Assembly: GCA_002327305.1 (NCBI GenBank)
Contig: DCUZ01000109.1
Coordinates: 13,561-21,938 of the forward strand
From: Holophagales bacterium UBA2201
GTDB lineage: Bacteria; Acidobacteriota; Thermoanaerobaculia; UBA2201
Direction: 5' to 3'
DNA length: 8,378 nucleotides
The stretch's first letter is position 1; every line of letters begins with the position of its first letter. Positions 1 to 4,663 of the stretch are shown here, piece by piece. The translations under genes and the position numbers were made by a program. The notes beneath the pieces were generated by a model. That model worked only from the letters and a program-made list of their open reading frames with translations. It ran no database searches and was not told the DNA's origin.

Positions 1-18
1 CCCGGCGCAAACAGCAAG

Positions 19-47
19 GCAGGAGGGCAGGAGGGCAGCGGGGCAGT
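19..47 (+). repeat. Octamer tandem array, unit GGCAGGAG
   Basis: Two exact GGCAGGAG units are followed by the variant GGCAGCGG and a partial GGCAG. The period is exactly 8. The plus strand is purine-rich, like the arrays that follow stop codons elsewhere in the window, so this may be the 3' flank of a plus-strand gene lying left of the window; that gene is not visible and this is inference. No coding sequence is seen in 1-233. Confidence 0.75.
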
Positions 48-81
48 CTGAAGCCGCTCAGGTGGGCGGCGAAAATAAAAA

Positions 82-109
82 CGTAAATAGTAAAGAGTAA
101 AGGGTAAAG
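82..109 (+). repeat. Heptamer tandem array, unit AGTAAAG
   Basis: Four consecutive 7-base units read CGTAAAT, AGTAAAG, AGTAAAG, GGTAAAG. It is AT-rich, unlike the neighbouring arrays, but keeps the same 7-base period. It lies in the non-coding stretch downstream of the minus-strand gene ending at 234. Confidence 0.7.
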
Positions 110-135
110 GGTCCCACCCGCCCTGGAAGCCATGT

Positions 136-156
136 AGTTAGGAGTTAGGAGTTCAG
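136..156 (+). repeat. Heptamer tandem array, unit AGTTAGG
   Basis: Two exact AGTTAGG units are followed by AGTTCAG. A related array of AGTTCGG units lies at 3402-3423, so this unit type occurs at two places about 3.3 kb apart. Confidence 0.65.
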
Positions 157-202
157 GCCCGCCCGTCAAATCGTCCACAGAGCCGTGGCTACAAATGCCG
201 GC

Positions 203-230
203 TTCTGCCTTCTGCCTTCTGCCTTCTGCC
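203..230 (-). repeat. Heptamer array directly after stop codon, sense unit GGCAGAA
   Basis: Four exact TTCTGCC units on the plus strand read GGCAGAA in the sense of the minus-strand gene whose stop codon is 234-236. Only a partial unit (TTC, 231-233) separates array and stop. The array is entered from a 21-base sequence (185-205, beginning GTGGCTACAAATG) that recurs at 3484-3504 next to another heptamer array. Confidence 0.85.
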
Positions 231-233
231 TTC

Positions 234-557
234 CTACGGCGGACTCACCGGCCGGACGTGGCCACCGTCGTCTTCCCCCCCCGCCGTCGTGAACGCCCAT
301 ACCCGGCTGTGGTTGAAATCGCATTCGTTGACGGCCGAGATCATCCATTCGTAGCGTGTGCCTTCAGCCAGGCCCAAAAGGAGAAACGAGGTGTCGGTCG
401 TCGTTCCCATCAGCGTGAATTCCCCCATTCGCGGCCCAACGAAGACCTCATAAGCATCAGCGTGGTCGGCGGGGTCCCAGGAGAGCATGACCTCCGTTCC
501 CAGCCCCGTGATGCCGTCCTGAGGCGAAATCAGCTGCGCATCGGCCGGCGTGTCACA
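234..557 (-). repeat. Near-identical Fn3 module, copy 1 of 2
   Basis: These 324 bases match 1672-1995 with only three differences (about 99% identity), offset by 1438 bases. The identity runs from the Cys codon of CDTPADAQ to the last base of the stop codon and ends there: the next bases differ (C at 233, T at 1671). All three differences change an amino acid (Ala/Val in VW-A/V-FTT, Leu/Phe in SFLL-L/F, Phe/Leu in GE-F/L-T). The upstream parts of the two proteins are only distantly similar. Confidence 0.95.
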
Positions 558-1592
558 GGGAGGAGGAGGGGGAGGGGATGTGCAGGGCACACAGGTTCCA
601 GGCGTAGGGCCGGCTGGGCCAATTGCCCAAAGGAAATATAGATTGTCAATTTGCCAATTGGCACCTTGCGTTCCACCGAAAAGACGAAAACGGACAAGAG
701 CATTATGTGTAATATCTTGCAGAGGAACCCAAAGATTGACATCATGTCCGCCGGCTGGATCATCAACGGTTTCCATACTAATAGTTATCCATGAAATTCC
801 TGCATCGGTCGAAAGATCCACATAGGCTATCCCTCCGCCTGCGGCACCTTGAAAATTGCACCGATAATGCATTACCCACCAATCCACTCCAGACCCAAAG
901 TCTAAAACCGGACTCCAAAGCTCATGCCCACTGCCTGCCGCACTTGGCGCGGCCTGACCTTCGGCGCATAGCCCTTCTCCTCCTGTGTTGTTAACATTGC
1001 CCCACACTGAATTGCTTTTCCACCCGCCCAAACCCATGTCGCCATGGAATGACCACCCACTTAGCGGCCACACTTCGAATTCCCTTCGAAGAGGCAAAGT
1101 GAAATGCTGACATCCGCCCAGCCATCCTGCAGTATCCCACGTTCCCTCATTGGACACGATACGCACAGTAATCAAAGGCGAGTGTTCTTCGATATGCTCA
1201 TTCCACTGGATCAAAAATGGCTGGTTTGGACCGGCTGTCTCTCCGGGCTGGATATCTGGGTAGGTAGCTACATCTTGCAGAACGATGGCTTCAGGAAAAT
1301 TGGAAACTAAAACGGCGTTCACGTTGGTGATTGGATATGCTAAATCGTTTTTCAAGATGGGCATGTAGGATGCTGTTTCACCTGGGTCCATGCCGCCATT
1401 ATCCTCCCCCAAACCAGCATAGGCACAGTAATCAATGACATTGAGACCAACAATGCTTAAGCCATCAATTGCCAAACTGGATTTGGTAGGCGTACCGGGA
1501 CGATTGGTGTGATCGGTGCGGTTTGTCTCTGCGAGTACCGCGGCACCGAGCGCCATGGCAAGAAATACGGGCGCAAAAGCGACCATTTTCAT
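234..1592 (-). CDS. Secreted multidomain protein with C-terminal fibronectin type III domain (paralogue 1)
   Basis: This is a 452-residue exported protein of unknown role, probably surface-bound or released and engaged in adhesion or carbohydrate/protein binding (inference from domains). Residues 1-21 look like a signal peptide (MKMVAF, hydrophobic core, AVLAE). Residues about 45-150 carry a GEDNGGMDPGET motif, typical of the CARDB/NEW3-like beta-sandwich modules of secreted bacterial proteins. Residues about 170-325 resemble a jelly-roll (MAM-like) domain: LSTDAGISW, then ANWQIDNLYF. A CVPC motif and a proline run (340-345) lead into a fibronectin type III domain at 347-437. No LPXTG or other sorting signal is seen. 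A TTG at 1604 is in frame, but the ATG at 1592 is the better start: GGAGG lies 5 bases upstream, and the length then matches the 453-residue paralogue at 1672-3033. The genes are 79 bases apart and probably co-transcribed. The N-terminal two thirds is less GC-rich than the Fn3 part. Confidence 0.85.
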   Translation of the reverse strand: MKMVAFAPVFLAMALGAAVLAETNRTDHTNRPGTPTKSSLAIDGLSIVGLNVIDYCAYAGLGEDNGGMDPGETASYMPILKNDLAYPITNVNAVLVSNFPEAIVLQDVATYPDIQPGETAGPNQPFLIQWNEHIEEHSPLITVRIVSNEGTWDTAGWLGGCQHFTLPLRREFEVWPLSGWSFHGDMGLGGWKSNSVWGNVNNTGGEGLCAEGQAAPSAAGSGHELWSPVLDFGSGVDWWVMHYRCNFQGAAGGGIAYVDLSTDAGISWITISMETVDDPAGGHDVNLWVPLQDITHNALVRFRLFGGTQGANWQIDNLYFLWAIGPAGPTPGTCVPCTSPPPPPPCDTPADAQLISPQDGITGLGTEVMLSWDPADHADAYEVFVGPRMGEFTLMGTTTDTSFLLLGLAEGTRYEWMISAVNECDFNHSRVWAFTTAGGEDDGGHVRPVSPP

Positions 1593-1597
1593 TTCAG

Positions 1598-1602
1598 CCT
1601 CC
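1598..1602 (-). promoter_or_regulatory. Ribosome binding site GGAGG that decides the start
   Basis: On the minus strand GGAGG is followed by a 5-base spacer and the ATG at 1592. This favours that ATG over the upstream in-frame TTG at 1604, which would place the Shine-Dalgarno sequence inside the coding region. Confidence 0.7.
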
Positions 1603-1671
1603 AAGTCTCGCCTATTTCCGCCGGTTGATGCTTATTCGGATTCGATATCATTTCTGACTCCTCCGGCCGAT

Positions 1672-1995
1672 CTACGGCGGACTCACCGGCCGGACGTGGC
1701 CACCGTCGTCTTCCCCCCCCGCCGTCGTGAACACCCATACCCGGCTGTGGTTGAAATCGCATTCGTTGACGGCCGAGATCATCCATTCGTAGCGTGTGCC
1801 TTCAGCCAGGCCAAAAAGGAGAAACGAGGTGTCGGTCGTCGTTCCCATCAGCGTGAGTTCCCCCATTCGCGGCCCAACGAAGACCTCATAAGCATCAGCG
1901 TGGTCGGCGGGGTCCCAGGAGAGCATGACCTCCGTTCCCAGCCCCGTGATGCCGTCCTGAGGCGAAATCAGCTGCGCATCGGCCGGCGTGTCACA
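1672..1995 (-). repeat. Near-identical Fn3 module, copy 2 of 2
   Basis: This is the partner of 234-557. The two copies encode the same 107-residue C-terminal module plus stop with three amino-acid differences. Unlike copy 1, no short tandem array follows this stop codon. Confidence 0.95.
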
Positions 1996-3033
1996 TGGAG
2001 GAGGGGCGGAACAGGGCACACACATTTCGGGAAGCGGACCGGCCGGACCACCAACCATCCAAACCGTCAGGGCGTCAATCTGCCAGCTTGCTCCATGGCT
2101 TCCACTGGACAATCGGAAGCGGAAAAATATAACGTCAGAGCCCCATTCCACCTCAAATTCATGCCTTGTGTAAAGCCCATCGGCAGGGTCATCATATGAT
2201 TTGGTTCCAATCACAGACCACGAGAAACCGCCATCCTGCGACATCTCTACTTGGGCTATTCCCCCACCGAATGCACCAGTGAATTTACTATTATACCGTA
2301 TGCCCCAGGTCCCTTCCATTCCAATGAAATCGACTGGACGTGTCCTTAGTTCCTGCCAGAGGCTTGATCCGCTTGGCCAAGCAACGCCTTCGGCGCACTG
2401 GCCGTAGCTTGTATTGTAGGGTGTCCCGCCCGTTGTATTGGGATGCCCCCATTCCTCATTGCTTTTCCATCCGCCATAGTTCGGATTTCCATAATACTGC
2501 CAATCCCGAATCGGCCAAATCTCGAATTCCTTTCTTAATGGGCTCGAAAAAAAGCCGCATGCCCTAAAAGAGTGGGGAATTTCCCAACTTCCTTCCGCCG
2601 CAGAAACAAGGAGTGCGCAAGGCTCAGATACACGCTCGGAGTAAATGGTCACAATGAAGGGCTTGGACGATACTCCGACCTCGCCCGATGGCAAATCAGG
2701 ATATCGGATGGCTACAGAATGCACGATCAATGTTGGGCTCAAAGAGGATAGTGTGACTGAAACTTTTGAAAGCGGAGATCCCGTATCATTGCGAAGCCAA
2801 AACCACACAGTCAGTGTTTCGCCTGGATCAAAAACCCCATTATCCTCGCCAACACTGCTTGAGGCGCAATAATCTACGGCATATCTATTTTCGATAGTTA
2901 CGCCCTCAGAAACAAAGTCCGCCCTGATGGGTGCATCTGAAGCGAGGCTTCCGATGGGCCCGGCCGTCTCACCAGGCACCGGAATGCCAATCGCCAGCGC
3001 CACCACCGTGGGAATGAAAACACGCCATTTCAT
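1672..3033 (-). CDS. Secreted multidomain protein with C-terminal fibronectin type III domain (paralogue 2)
   Basis: This 453-residue exported protein is the paralogue of the 452-residue product of 234-1592 and is probably the first gene of a two-gene unit. It has an N-terminal signal peptide (MKWRVFIPTVVALAIG, then small residues and GETAG). An N-terminal beta-sandwich module has the motif GEDNGVFDPGET, aligned with GEDNGGMDPGET of the paralogue. The central jelly-roll-like domain has MSQDGGFSW and ASWQIDALTV. A CVPC and short proline segment lead into the Fn3 domain, 104 of whose last 107 residues equal the paralogue's. Shared landmarks outside that module include DYCA, LRND/LKND, EFE(I/V)WP and GGWKSN, which show common descent but strong divergence. 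The start is an ATG preceded on the minus strand by the purine stretch AGGGGGAAG. A sigma-54 type promoter lies about 80 bases upstream. No catalytic motif was recognised; binding or adhesion is only an inference. Confidence 0.85.
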   Translation of the reverse strand: MKWRVFIPTVVALAIGIPVPGETAGPIGSLASDAPIRADFVSEGVTIENRYAVDYCASSSVGEDNGVFDPGETLTVWFWLRNDTGSPLSKVSVTLSSLSPTLIVHSVAIRYPDLPSGEVGVSSKPFIVTIYSERVSEPCALLVSAAEGSWEIPHSFRACGFFSSPLRKEFEIWPIRDWQYYGNPNYGGWKSNEEWGHPNTTGGTPYNTSYGQCAEGVAWPSGSSLWQELRTRPVDFIGMEGTWGIRYNSKFTGAFGGGIAQVEMSQDGGFSWSVIGTKSYDDPADGLYTRHEFEVEWGSDVIFFRFRLSSGSHGASWQIDALTVWMVGGPAGPLPEMCVPCSAPPPCDTPADAQLISPQDGITGLGTEVMLSWDPADHADAYEVFVGPRMGELTLMGTTTDTSFLLFGLAEGTRYEWMISAVNECDFNHSRVWVFTTAGGEDDGGHVRPVSPP

Positions 3034-3110
3034 TCGGTCTTCCCCCTGCCTTTAAAATAAGTGAAAAGACGATCGCGGCTCTCTTTATCGGCCTTCATGG
3101 ACGAATACCC

Positions 3111-3126
3111 TGCATATTCTGTGCCA
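3111..3126 (-). promoter_or_regulatory. Candidate sigma-54 (-24/-12) promoter for the secreted-protein genes
   Basis: The minus strand reads TGGCACAGAATATGCA. Against the established sigma-54 consensus TGGCACRNNNNTTGCW it has the invariant GG and GC at the correct spacing and one mismatch (A for T at the first T of TTGC). Transcription would start near 3100, leaving a leader of about 65 bases before the ATG at 3033. A 35-base palindrome centred on 3300 lies about 200 bases upstream, a usual distance for the site of a sigma-54 enhancer-binding protein. This is sequence match only. Confidence 0.6.
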
Positions 3127-3134
3127 AATTGGCA
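3122..3134. promoter_or_regulatory. 13-base palindrome overlapping the -24 element
   Basis: TGCCAA and TTGGCA flank a single central A at 3128. The right part of this palindrome, read on the minus strand, includes the TGGCA of the proposed -24 element. It could be a repressor operator, or a chance product of the TGGCA motif. Confidence 0.35.
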
Positions 3135-3282
3135 GGAAATTGAGCAACTTAAACACAATTCCGCATAAGCGACTGGAATAACATTTGTTAAATACAATGG
3201 ATTCAACACTTTAAGTGGCAGGGTCCACCACCGTTAGGCTATTGTTTTTTTATGTTTTAGCATTACCCGAAAGGAATATCGT

Positions 3283-3317
3283 TTTCAATATTTTGACAAG
3301 TTGTCAATCTATTGAAA
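3283..3317. promoter_or_regulatory. 35-base palindrome, candidate activator binding site
   Basis: The element is symmetric about 3300. The outer arms are TTTCAATA (3283-3290) and TATTGAAA (3310-3317). The inner arms are TTGACAA (3293-3299) and TTGTCAA (3301-3307). Fifteen of 17 pairs match; the two mismatches are the spacer pairs between inner and outer arms. A one-base centre and the lack of a T tract fit a two-fold DNA-binding site better than a terminator. It lies about 200 bases upstream of the predicted start of the sigma-54 promoter at 3111-3126. TTGACA also occurs on both strands here, so a sigma-70 -35 element is possible, but no matching -10 was seen. Confidence 0.6.
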
Positions 3318-3384
3318 GTTCTGAACCCCCGCTATGCTGAATACAATCCCGCCGGCCTTCCGTGAAGGGCGCCCACGGTTCACA

Positions 3385-3406
3385 GAACTGTCGCCTTCGG
3401 CAGTTC
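3385..3406 (+). other. Short hairpin with CCTT loop
   Basis: GAACTGTCG and CGGCAGTTC can pair over nine positions (one G-U) around CCTT. No T tract follows, so it is not a clear terminator. It lies in the non-coding region between the divergent genes. Confidence 0.4.
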
Positions 3407-3423
3407 GGAGTTTGGGAGTTCGG
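3402..3423 (+). repeat. Degenerate heptamer array, unit AGTTCGG
   Basis: The units are AGTTCGG, AGTTTGGG and AGTTCGG. The unit resembles AGTTAGG at 136-156. The array starts inside the right arm of the hairpin at 3385-3406. Confidence 0.45.
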
Positions 3424-3449
3424 AGAAAAGCTGAGAACTGCTATTTGTC

Positions 3450-3470
3450 ATTCCGGACTTGATCCGGAAT
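3450..3470. repeat. Inverted repeat ATTCCGG-N7-CCGGAAT
   Basis: Perfect 7-base arms flank ACTTGAT. It resembles in design the dRS3 element of Neisseria (ATTCCC-N8-GGGAAT) and similar dispersed inverted repeats found in many bacteria. It is probably a small dispersed intergenic repeat, not a gene; the plus-strand frame across it gives the peptide SGLDPESR, which often appears in spurious translations of such repeats. Confidence 0.6.
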
Positions 3471-3496
3471 CTCGATTCAAGTTGTGGCTACAAATG

Positions 3497-3517
3497 CCGG
3501 CTTCCGGCTACCGGCTG
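3497..3517 (+). repeat. Heptamer array, unit CCGGCTN
   Basis: Three units read CCGGCTT, CCGGCTA and CCGGCTG. The 14 bases 3504-3517 are identical to 8269-8282, where the same unit family overlaps the stop codon of another gene. It overlaps the 21-base word (3484-3504) shared with 185-205. Confidence 0.7.
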
Positions 3518-3522
3518 GGCGG

Positions 3523-3738
3523 GCGCCTACGCCACTACGCATTTGCGCCACTGCGCATTTGCGCCTCTACGCCTCTGCGCCTCTACGCCTCTGCGCCTCT
3601 ACGCATTTGCGCCACTACGCATTTGCGCCACTACGCCACTACGCATTTGCACCATTACGCCACTACGCCACTACGCCTCTACGCCTCTGCGCCACTACGC
3701 CTCTGCGCATCTGCGCCTCTACGCCCCTACGCATTTAC
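3523..3738 (+). repeat. 27-unit octamer array upstream of ssb
   Basis: Twenty-seven consecutive 8-base units lie in perfect register. Four forms dominate: GCCACTAC (7), GCATTTGC (5), GCCTCTAC (5) and GCCTCTGC (4); the other six are one- or two-base variants. The general form is GC-M-W-Y-T-R-C. Because 8 is not a multiple of 3 and no unit junction makes a plus-strand stop, all three plus frames stay open, giving low-complexity peptides of period 8 (such as ATPLRLYA-like strings) that should not be taken for proteins. The array ends 54 bases before the ssb ATG, so it lies in the ssb upstream region and may affect its expression or simply be a hypermutable spacer. Confidence 0.95.
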
Positions 3739-3775
3739 GCGCTACGCGCTCTTTCGCTTTACTTTCGCTTTTTTC

Positions 3776-3781
3776 TATGAT
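3776..3781 (+). promoter_or_regulatory. Weak candidate -10 element for ssb
   Basis: TATGAT matches TATAAT at five of six positions. The hexamer 17 bases upstream (TTCGCT, 3753-3758) is a poor -35. Transcription would begin near 3788, giving an almost leaderless message, which fits the lack of a clear Shine-Dalgarno sequence. The T-rich context makes a chance match possible. Confidence 0.25.
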
Positions 3782-3792
3782 AGAGTAATCCC

Positions 3793-4212
3793 ATGAACTA
3801 CAATAAAGCCATTCTCGTCGGGCGCGTGGGGCGGGACCCGGAGATGAAGGCCACCTCCTCGGGCACCCCCGTCGCCAATTTCTCCCTGGCCACCACCGAG
3901 ACCTGGAAGGACAAGGCCACCAACGAGCGGAAGGACCAGACCTCCTGGCACCGCGTGGTGGCCTACGCCCGGCTGGCGACCTTCGTCAGCAACTACATCT
4001 CCAAGGGGCGCCTTATCCTGGTGGAGGGGCGCATCCAATCCCGCGACTGGACCGACAAGAACAACCAGAAGCGGACCACCGTGGAGATCCGGGCCGACCA
4101 GATCCTCTTCATGGAGGCCAAGGGCAAGACGGTGGGCGGGCACGAGGAGGGCGACGTCGAGGCCCCCCCTGAGGACATCGCCGGCCCCGCCGACGAGGAC
4201 GTGCCGTTCTAA
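3793..4212 (+). CDS. ssb: Single-stranded DNA-binding protein
   Basis: The 139-residue product binds and protects single-stranded DNA in replication, recombination and repair in the cytoplasm, normally as a tetramer of OB folds. Residues 1-110 form the OB fold: MNYNKAILVGRVGRDPEMK at the start, then VANFSLATTE, a DQTSWHRVVAY segment, YISKGRLILVEGRIQSRDW and the beta strand TVEIRADQILFME. A short flexible region (about 112-126) follows. The protein ends in the acidic tip DEDVPF, equivalent to the DDIPF tip of E. coli SSB that recruits repair and replication partners. Length is close to the shorter bacterial SSBs. The ATG is set by the conserved N-terminus; no strong Shine-Dalgarno sequence precedes it. 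Its tail and 3' flank are duplicated in tandem immediately downstream (4265-4365), and a 27-unit octamer array lies 54 bases upstream. Confidence 0.97.
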   Translation: MNYNKAILVGRVGRDPEMKATSSGTPVANFSLATTETWKDKATNERKDQTSWHRVVAYARLATFVSNYISKGRLILVEGRIQSRDWTDKNNQKRTTVEIRADQILFMEAKGKTVGGHEEGDVEAPPEDIAGPADEDVPF

Positions 4213-4260
4213 AGGCTGAAGGCTGAAGGCTGAAGGCGGGAAGGCTCCCCCGCCCGCCCC
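4160..4260 (+). repeat. Tandem duplication copy 1: ssb tail plus GGCTGAA heptamers
   Basis: These bases match 4265-4365 with four differences at a shift of exactly 105. The unit holds the codons for EDIAGPADEDVPF and stop, then three GGCTGAA heptamers (4214-4234) beginning two bases after the stop, then a C-rich segment. The three differences in the coding part (4170, 4200, 4209) all fall at third codon positions and are synonymous; the fourth (4251) is non-coding. Confidence 0.93.
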
Positions 4261-4264
4261 CTAA

Positions 4265-4365
4265 AGGCCCCCCCCGAGGACATCGCCGGCCCCGCCGACG
4301 AGGATGTGCCGTTTTAAAGGCTGAAGGCTGAAGGCTGAAGGCGGGAAGGCTCCCCTGCCCGCCCC
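4265..4365 (+). pseudogene. Tandem duplication copy 2: orphan ssb tail
   Basis: This second copy would encode EDIAGPADEDVPF followed by TAA (4315-4317) in the same frame as ssb, since 105 is 35 codons. It is separated from the working gene by the ssb stop (4210-4212) and by a TGA inside the GGCTGAA array, so simple readthrough would not join it. It has no start codon or OB fold of its own. GGCTGAA heptamers recur at 4319-4339. It is most likely a remnant of a local duplication mediated by the repeats. Confidence 0.75.
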
Positions 4366-4381
4366 AAAGAAAGGCGGGCAG
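4355..4381 (+). terminator. GC-only stem-loop downstream of ssb
   Basis: CTGCCCGCC (4355-4363) and GGCGGGCAG (4373-4381) form a perfect 9-base-pair stem around CCAAAGAAA. There is no T tract, so it is not a classical intrinsic terminator, but it could stabilise or end the ssb transcript. The right arm is also the first unit of the octamer array at 4373-4404. Confidence 0.4.
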
Positions 4382-4404
4382 CGGGGCAGGAAGGCAGGCG
4401 GGCA
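4373..4404 (+). repeat. Octamer array, units GGNNGGCA
   Basis: Four units lie in register: GGCGGGCA, GCGGGGCA, GGAAGGCA, GGCGGGCA. The purine-rich strand is the sense strand of ssb. The GGAAGGCA unit is the one repeated three times, in opposite orientation, at 4633-4656. Confidence 0.75.
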
Positions 4405-4632
4405 GTTCCCCCGCCCACTCAATTGCCGGCTGGTCATCGGGACAGGCGAGCAGCGGTGCTGTTTTCCCCTCCGCCGATGGAAGACTGGAAAGTTCAGGAG
4501 GATGGAAAGCCAGGCCCAAGATCCGGACGCCCGGCAGAAAATGCTTCCATATTTTTCGGAGCCTCAGGAATAATAAGCACCCTGAAATTGGATGGATTTC
4601 ATTGTGGTGGGGGAAACTGCCCTGCTGCCAAC
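4405..4632. other. Convergent non-coding spacer
   Basis: No gene is recognised between the repeat arrays that follow ssb and those that follow the minus-strand gene ending at 4664. Around 4479-4510 there is a loose 8-base rhythm (TGGAAGAC, TGGAAAGT, TCAGGAGG, ATGGAAAG) that may be a decayed octamer array. The rest is unremarkable. Confidence 0.5.
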
Positions 4633-4656
4633 TGCCTTCCTGCCTTCCTGCCTTCC
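4633..4656 (-). repeat. Octamer array just after a stop codon, sense unit GGAAGGCA
   Basis: Three exact TGCCTTCC units on the plus strand read GGAAGGCA in the sense of the minus-strand gene whose stop is 4664-4666. Only 7 bases separate stop and array. Degraded units seem to continue towards 4621. Confidence 0.85.
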
Positions 4657-4663
4657 CGCGAAT

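Noticed and set aside
195..641. Plus-strand open frames within 195-641 and 1516-2199
   Set aside because: They lie opposite the repeated Fn3 module and have the same Arg-rich composition in both places, as expected of shadows.
1593..1671. Separate promoter or terminator between the two secreted-protein genes
   Set aside because: No hairpin with a T tract and no convincing -10/-35 or -24/-12 pair was found in these 79 bases, so co-transcription is the simpler reading.
3523..3738. CRISPR array
   Set aside because: The units are 8 bases with no unique spacers and no cas genes nearby.
3362..3796. Three overlapping plus-strand open frames across the octamer array (3362-3796, 3459-3788, 3484-3780)
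   Set aside because: They are translations of the same 8-base repeat in three frames, with low-complexity period-8 peptides, no ribosome binding site and no known domain. Openness is a property of the unit.
4109..4519. Minus-strand open frame opposite the ssb end and repeats
   Set aside because: It is a Pro/Arg-rich translation of the duplicated GGCTGAA and GGNNGGCA repeats with no domain.
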